Shown here: positions 5,541-7,539 of the stretch, in pieces
How the letters are laid out: each line of letters opens with the position of its first letter
How positions within the stretch are numbered: position 1 is the first letter of the stretch
Origin: Anaerolineales bacterium
GTDB taxonomy: Bacteria; Chloroflexota; Anaerolineae; Anaerolineales; UBA6663
Direction: 5' to 3'
Assembly: GCA_016789165.1 (NCBI GenBank)
Contig: JAEURL010000552.1
Location: 1-7,539 of the forward strand
Length of the DNA stretch: 7,539 nt
Position numbers and translations under genes: made by a program
Notes under the pieces: model-generated
Databases searched by the model: none
What the model saw: the letters and a program-made list of their open reading frames with translations, nothing else
Told to the model about the DNA's origin: nothing

Positions 5541-5546
5541 CTTTCG

Positions 5547-5554
5547 TCCTCCTT
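5547..5554 (-). promoter_or_regulatory. Strong ribosome binding site of the DinB-family gene
   Basis: The minus strand reads AAGGAGGA, close to a full anti-Shine-Dalgarno match, 6 bases before the ATG at 5540. It begins 7 bases after the end of the palindrome at 5562-5583, so a folded palindrome in the mRNA would sit directly beside it. Confidence 0.7.
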
Positions 5555-5561
5555 ATGCGTG

Positions 5562-5583
5562 GCACCGGGCTGCAGGCCGGTGC
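5562..5583. repeat. 22-base near-perfect palindrome upstream of the DinB-family gene
   Basis: Arms GCACCGG (5562-5568) and CCGGTGC (5577-5583) are exact inverted copies, and the centre CTGCAG (5570-5575) is itself palindromic. Only the symmetric pair 5569/5576 (G and G) breaks full two-fold symmetry, so 20 of 22 bases fit. It lies in the 61-base spacer between the DUF1905 and DinB genes. It could be an operator for a dimeric regulator or an mRNA hairpin. No T-run follows on either strand, so it is not a standard intrinsic terminator. Confidence 0.6.
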
Positions 5584-5601
5584 GGTGGGTCATCAGGCCG
5601 C

Positions 5602-6051
5602 TCAGCCTGACTTGGGGGTGGACAGCTTGGCCACGATGGCCGCGATCCGGCGCGCGCGCGTCTCGGCCGCCTTGGCGGTCTCCACCTGCCGGACGAACTC
5701 CTTGCGGGCCGAAGGCGCGGCCGCGTCGAAGGCGGCCCGCGCGCCCTTCTTCTTAGCCAGCGCCGCCGCCAGATCGGCCGGCACCTCCACGGTGCGCGGC
5801 GCCTGATCCAATTCCACGGTCACCGCCACCCAATCGCCCGCCGCCACCCCGGCCTGCTCGCGCTGTTCGGCGCTGACTGGCAGCAGGAACTTGCCGCCCA
5901 TCGGCGCGATGGTGCTGCGGTAGGTATGGCGGTTGAGCGTGACCACCACCGCCGGCCGCTTGCTGGCCCCCAGGCCGGCCACGACCTCGGCCGGCACTTC
6001 CAGGCCAGTGGCGGTCTTGCCGTGCAGTTGCAGTTGCGCGCGGAATTTCAT
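5602..6051 (-). CDS. DUF1905 / YdeI-OmpD-associated family protein
   Basis: This 149-residue protein joins two small modules often found together. Residues about 2-82 are an all-beta DUF1905 domain (KFRAQLQLHGKTATGLEVP, then RSTIAPMGGKFLLPVS and AAGDWVAVTVELD). Residues about 90-146 are a helical YdeI/OmpD-associated tail with a typical ARKEFVRQVETAK segment and TRARRI at 131-136. The biochemical role of the family is not settled. A Lys/Arg-rich stretch (AKKKGARAAF) links the modules. The ATG at 6051 is chosen because GGAGG (6060-6056) lies 4 bases upstream and the domain begins at once; an in-frame TTG at 6078 would add nine residues without support. It starts 27 bases after the alpha/beta hydrolase stop, so the two are very likely co-transcribed, and it precedes the DinB-family gene. 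Confidence 0.92.
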   Translation of the reverse strand: MKFRAQLQLHGKTATGLEVPAEVVAGLGASKRPAVVVTLNRHTYRSTIAPMGGKFLLPVSAEQREQAGVAAGDWVAVTVELDQAPRTVEVPADLAAALAKKKGARAAFDAAAPSARKEFVRQVETAKAAETRARRIAAIVAKLSTPKSG

Positions 6052-6078
6052 AAGGCCTCCAATCAGGGGGTTGAGCAA

Positions 6079-6873
6079 TTAGGCGGCGGGTGTATCCAGA
6101 AAGCTCGTTAGGATGGGGAGCAGCAGATCGGCGCGGCTCAAGATGTCCAGGTGCGTGGTGCCCGGCAGGAGGGCCAGCTGCGCCCGCCGGAACTCGCTGA
6201 CAAAGCCCGCCGCCCGGCCGCCGCCCACCCGCCGCCACAGCGCGGCCAGGTATTCAGGCGGGAGGCCGTCGGCGTCGCCGGCCGCCACCAGCACGGGCTG
6301 GCGCAGGCCGGCCAGAGCCGCGGTCCAATCATAGTCCTGGCCCAACAGCGCCCGCGTCTTCTCCACCAGCCGCGGCCAGGCCTCCGGGTGAGGCGCCAGG
6401 CTTTGATAGAGCGGATAGAGCGGCGTGGCGCTCAAGCCCGCCACCGTGAGGGCGCCCATACCGGCCAGGTCCTCCGGATACCAGCCCTGGCGCTGGGCCG
6501 GGGCCGAGATCACGGCCAGCCGGCGCACGGCCGGCGGATGGCGCAGGGCGGCCTGCCAGGCCGCGCCGCCCCCCAGCGAGTAGCCGAGCAGATCGGCCGG
6601 CGCCAGCCCCAGGTGCTGGATCAGGGCGGCCACGTCATCCCCGAACTGCTCGAAACTGAACGGCCGGTCCACGTCGGCGGTGCGCCCGTGGCCCTGCAGT
6701 TCCACGGCGATGACCTCCCGGCCGGCGGCCAGGCCCGGAATAAGCGCCGCGAACATTCCCGTAAAGCCGAAGCCGCCGTGGACCAGCACCAGCGGCCGGC
6801 CGGCGCCGTGGCGCTCGTAATACATCTGCAGGCCGTTCACAGGCGCGTAACCACTGACCACGGGTGCGGGCAT
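6079..6873 (-). CDS. Alpha/beta hydrolase fold protein
   Basis: This 264-residue soluble hydrolase has the complete family pattern: oxyanion-loop motif LVHGGFGFTG (HGG at 32-34), the strand-turn VIAVELQGHGRT, nucleophile elbow G97-Y-S99-L-G-G, a cap region about 125-180, the acid in AAGDADG (D202 most likely, D200 as alternative), and H241 in GTTHLDIL. The triad S99/D202/H241 therefore looks intact. It is expected to hydrolyse an ester, lactone or similar bond in the cytosol; the sequence does not show which substrate. No signal peptide is seen. The ATG at 6873 is preceded by AAAGGA (6886-6881), 7 bases upstream. It is first in a three-gene minus-strand run (hydrolase, DUF1905, DinB) and has a good sigma70-type promoter at 6975-6947, separated from glmS by that gene's terminator. 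Confidence 0.95.
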   Translation of the reverse strand: MPAPVVSGYAPVNGLQMYYERHGAGRPLVLVHGGFGFTGMFAALIPGLAAGREVIAVELQGHGRTADVDRPFSFEQFGDDVAALIQHLGLAPADLLGYSLGGGAAWQAALRHPPAVRRLAVISAPAQRQGWYPEDLAGMGALTVAGLSATPLYPLYQSLAPHPEAWPRLVEKTRALLGQDYDWTAALAGLRQPVLVAAGDADGLPPEYLAALWRRVGGGRAAGFVSEFRRAQLALLPGTTHLDILSRADLLLPILTSFLDTPAA

Positions 6874-6946
6874 CGGCTGGTCCTTTAGGCTGAGGTGGGT
6901 GGGCTATTGGCTGGGCTAAGCCATTTGTTCTAGTTTGATCGAAGGC

Positions 6947-6975
6947 AAAATACACGCTTTCAAATCCGATGTCAA
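6947..6975 (-). promoter_or_regulatory. Sigma70-type promoter of the hydrolase-DUF1905-DinB operon
   Basis: On the minus strand TTGACA (6975-6970) is a perfect -35 consensus. After exactly 17 bases comes TATTTT (6952-6947), a four-of-six -10. Transcription should begin near 6940, giving a leader of about 66 bases before the ATG at 6873. The surrounding 6921-6966 stretch is the most AT-rich in the window. Confidence 0.7.
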
Positions 6976-7006
6976 TGGGCAGCTTTGAGCCGGAGCGAGG
7001 CCCCGG

Positions 7007-7040
7007 CAAAAGAAACAGGCTGGGCGCGCGGCCCAGCCTG
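7007..7040 (-). terminator. Intrinsic terminator of glmS
   Basis: A perfect 10-base-pair stem (CAGGCTGGGC at 7016-7025 with GCCCAGCCTG at 7031-7040) encloses the 5-base loop GCGCG. On the minus strand it is followed directly by TTTCTTTTG (7015-7007). It starts 30 bases after the glmS stop. It is the only classical intrinsic terminator I can find in the window. Confidence 0.88.
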
Positions 7041-7070
7041 CTGCTTCACTTCTGCGAACGCGCGCCGGCC

Positions 7071-7539
<469 letters not shown>

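Noticed and set aside
7016..7040. Treating the hairpin after glmS as a glmS ribozyme or riboswitch
   Set aside because: That element lies in the 5' leader of glmS; this hairpin is after the stop codon with a T-rich tail, so it is a terminator.

Overview
This is a GC-rich (roughly 70% by eye), gene-dense bacterial stretch. It carries ten protein-coding genes, two of them cut by the window edges, and almost no spacer DNA. I see no RNA genes, mobile elements or CRISPR arrays. High GC, abundant GGCCGG/CCGGCC words and the mix of families suggest a free-living, high-GC heterotroph, possibly Chloroflexota. That placement is an inference without a marker gene; the only core gene, glmS, is partial.

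Layout. Plus strand, 2-1481: the C-terminal part of a phospholipase D-like protein, then an unrecognised protein with a faint GPP34-like look. Minus strand, 2557-1478: an LLM-class (luciferase-like) flavin-dependent oxidoreductase, apparently starting at an ATC codon. Plus strand, 2674-4263: an enolase-superfamily (mandelate racemase/galactonate dehydratase-like) protein and a VOC-fold protein in a two-gene operon. Minus strand, 4721-4260: a small tyrosine-phosphatase-like protein. Plus strand, 4735-5058: a small double-CxxC protein. Minus strand, 6873-5055: an alpha/beta hydrolase, a DUF1905/YdeI-type protein and a DinB-family protein, in that transcription order. Minus strand, 7539-7071: the C-terminus of GlmS with an intrinsic terminator.

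Organisation. Gene direction flips repeatedly. All three convergent junctions (1478-1481, 4260-4263, 5055-5058) have the same form: the two stop codons interlock in a 4-base overlap, leaving no room for a terminator. One divergent junction (4722-4734) is only 13 bases long and holds a palindrome that gives each gene its Shine-Dalgarno sequence. The other divergent junction (2558-2673) holds probable back-to-back promoters.

Function. The genes do not form one obvious pathway. The oxidoreductase, enolase-superfamily protein and VOC protein could belong to a catabolic locus for a sugar acid or xenobiotic. The hydrolase, DUF1905 and DinB genes look like a general accessory operon with a good sigma70-type promoter. 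I found no convincing new multi-gene system. The most informative oddities are the altered active site of the enolase-superfamily protein, the ATC start, the CX4R phosphatase loop, and the interlocked gene ends and starts.
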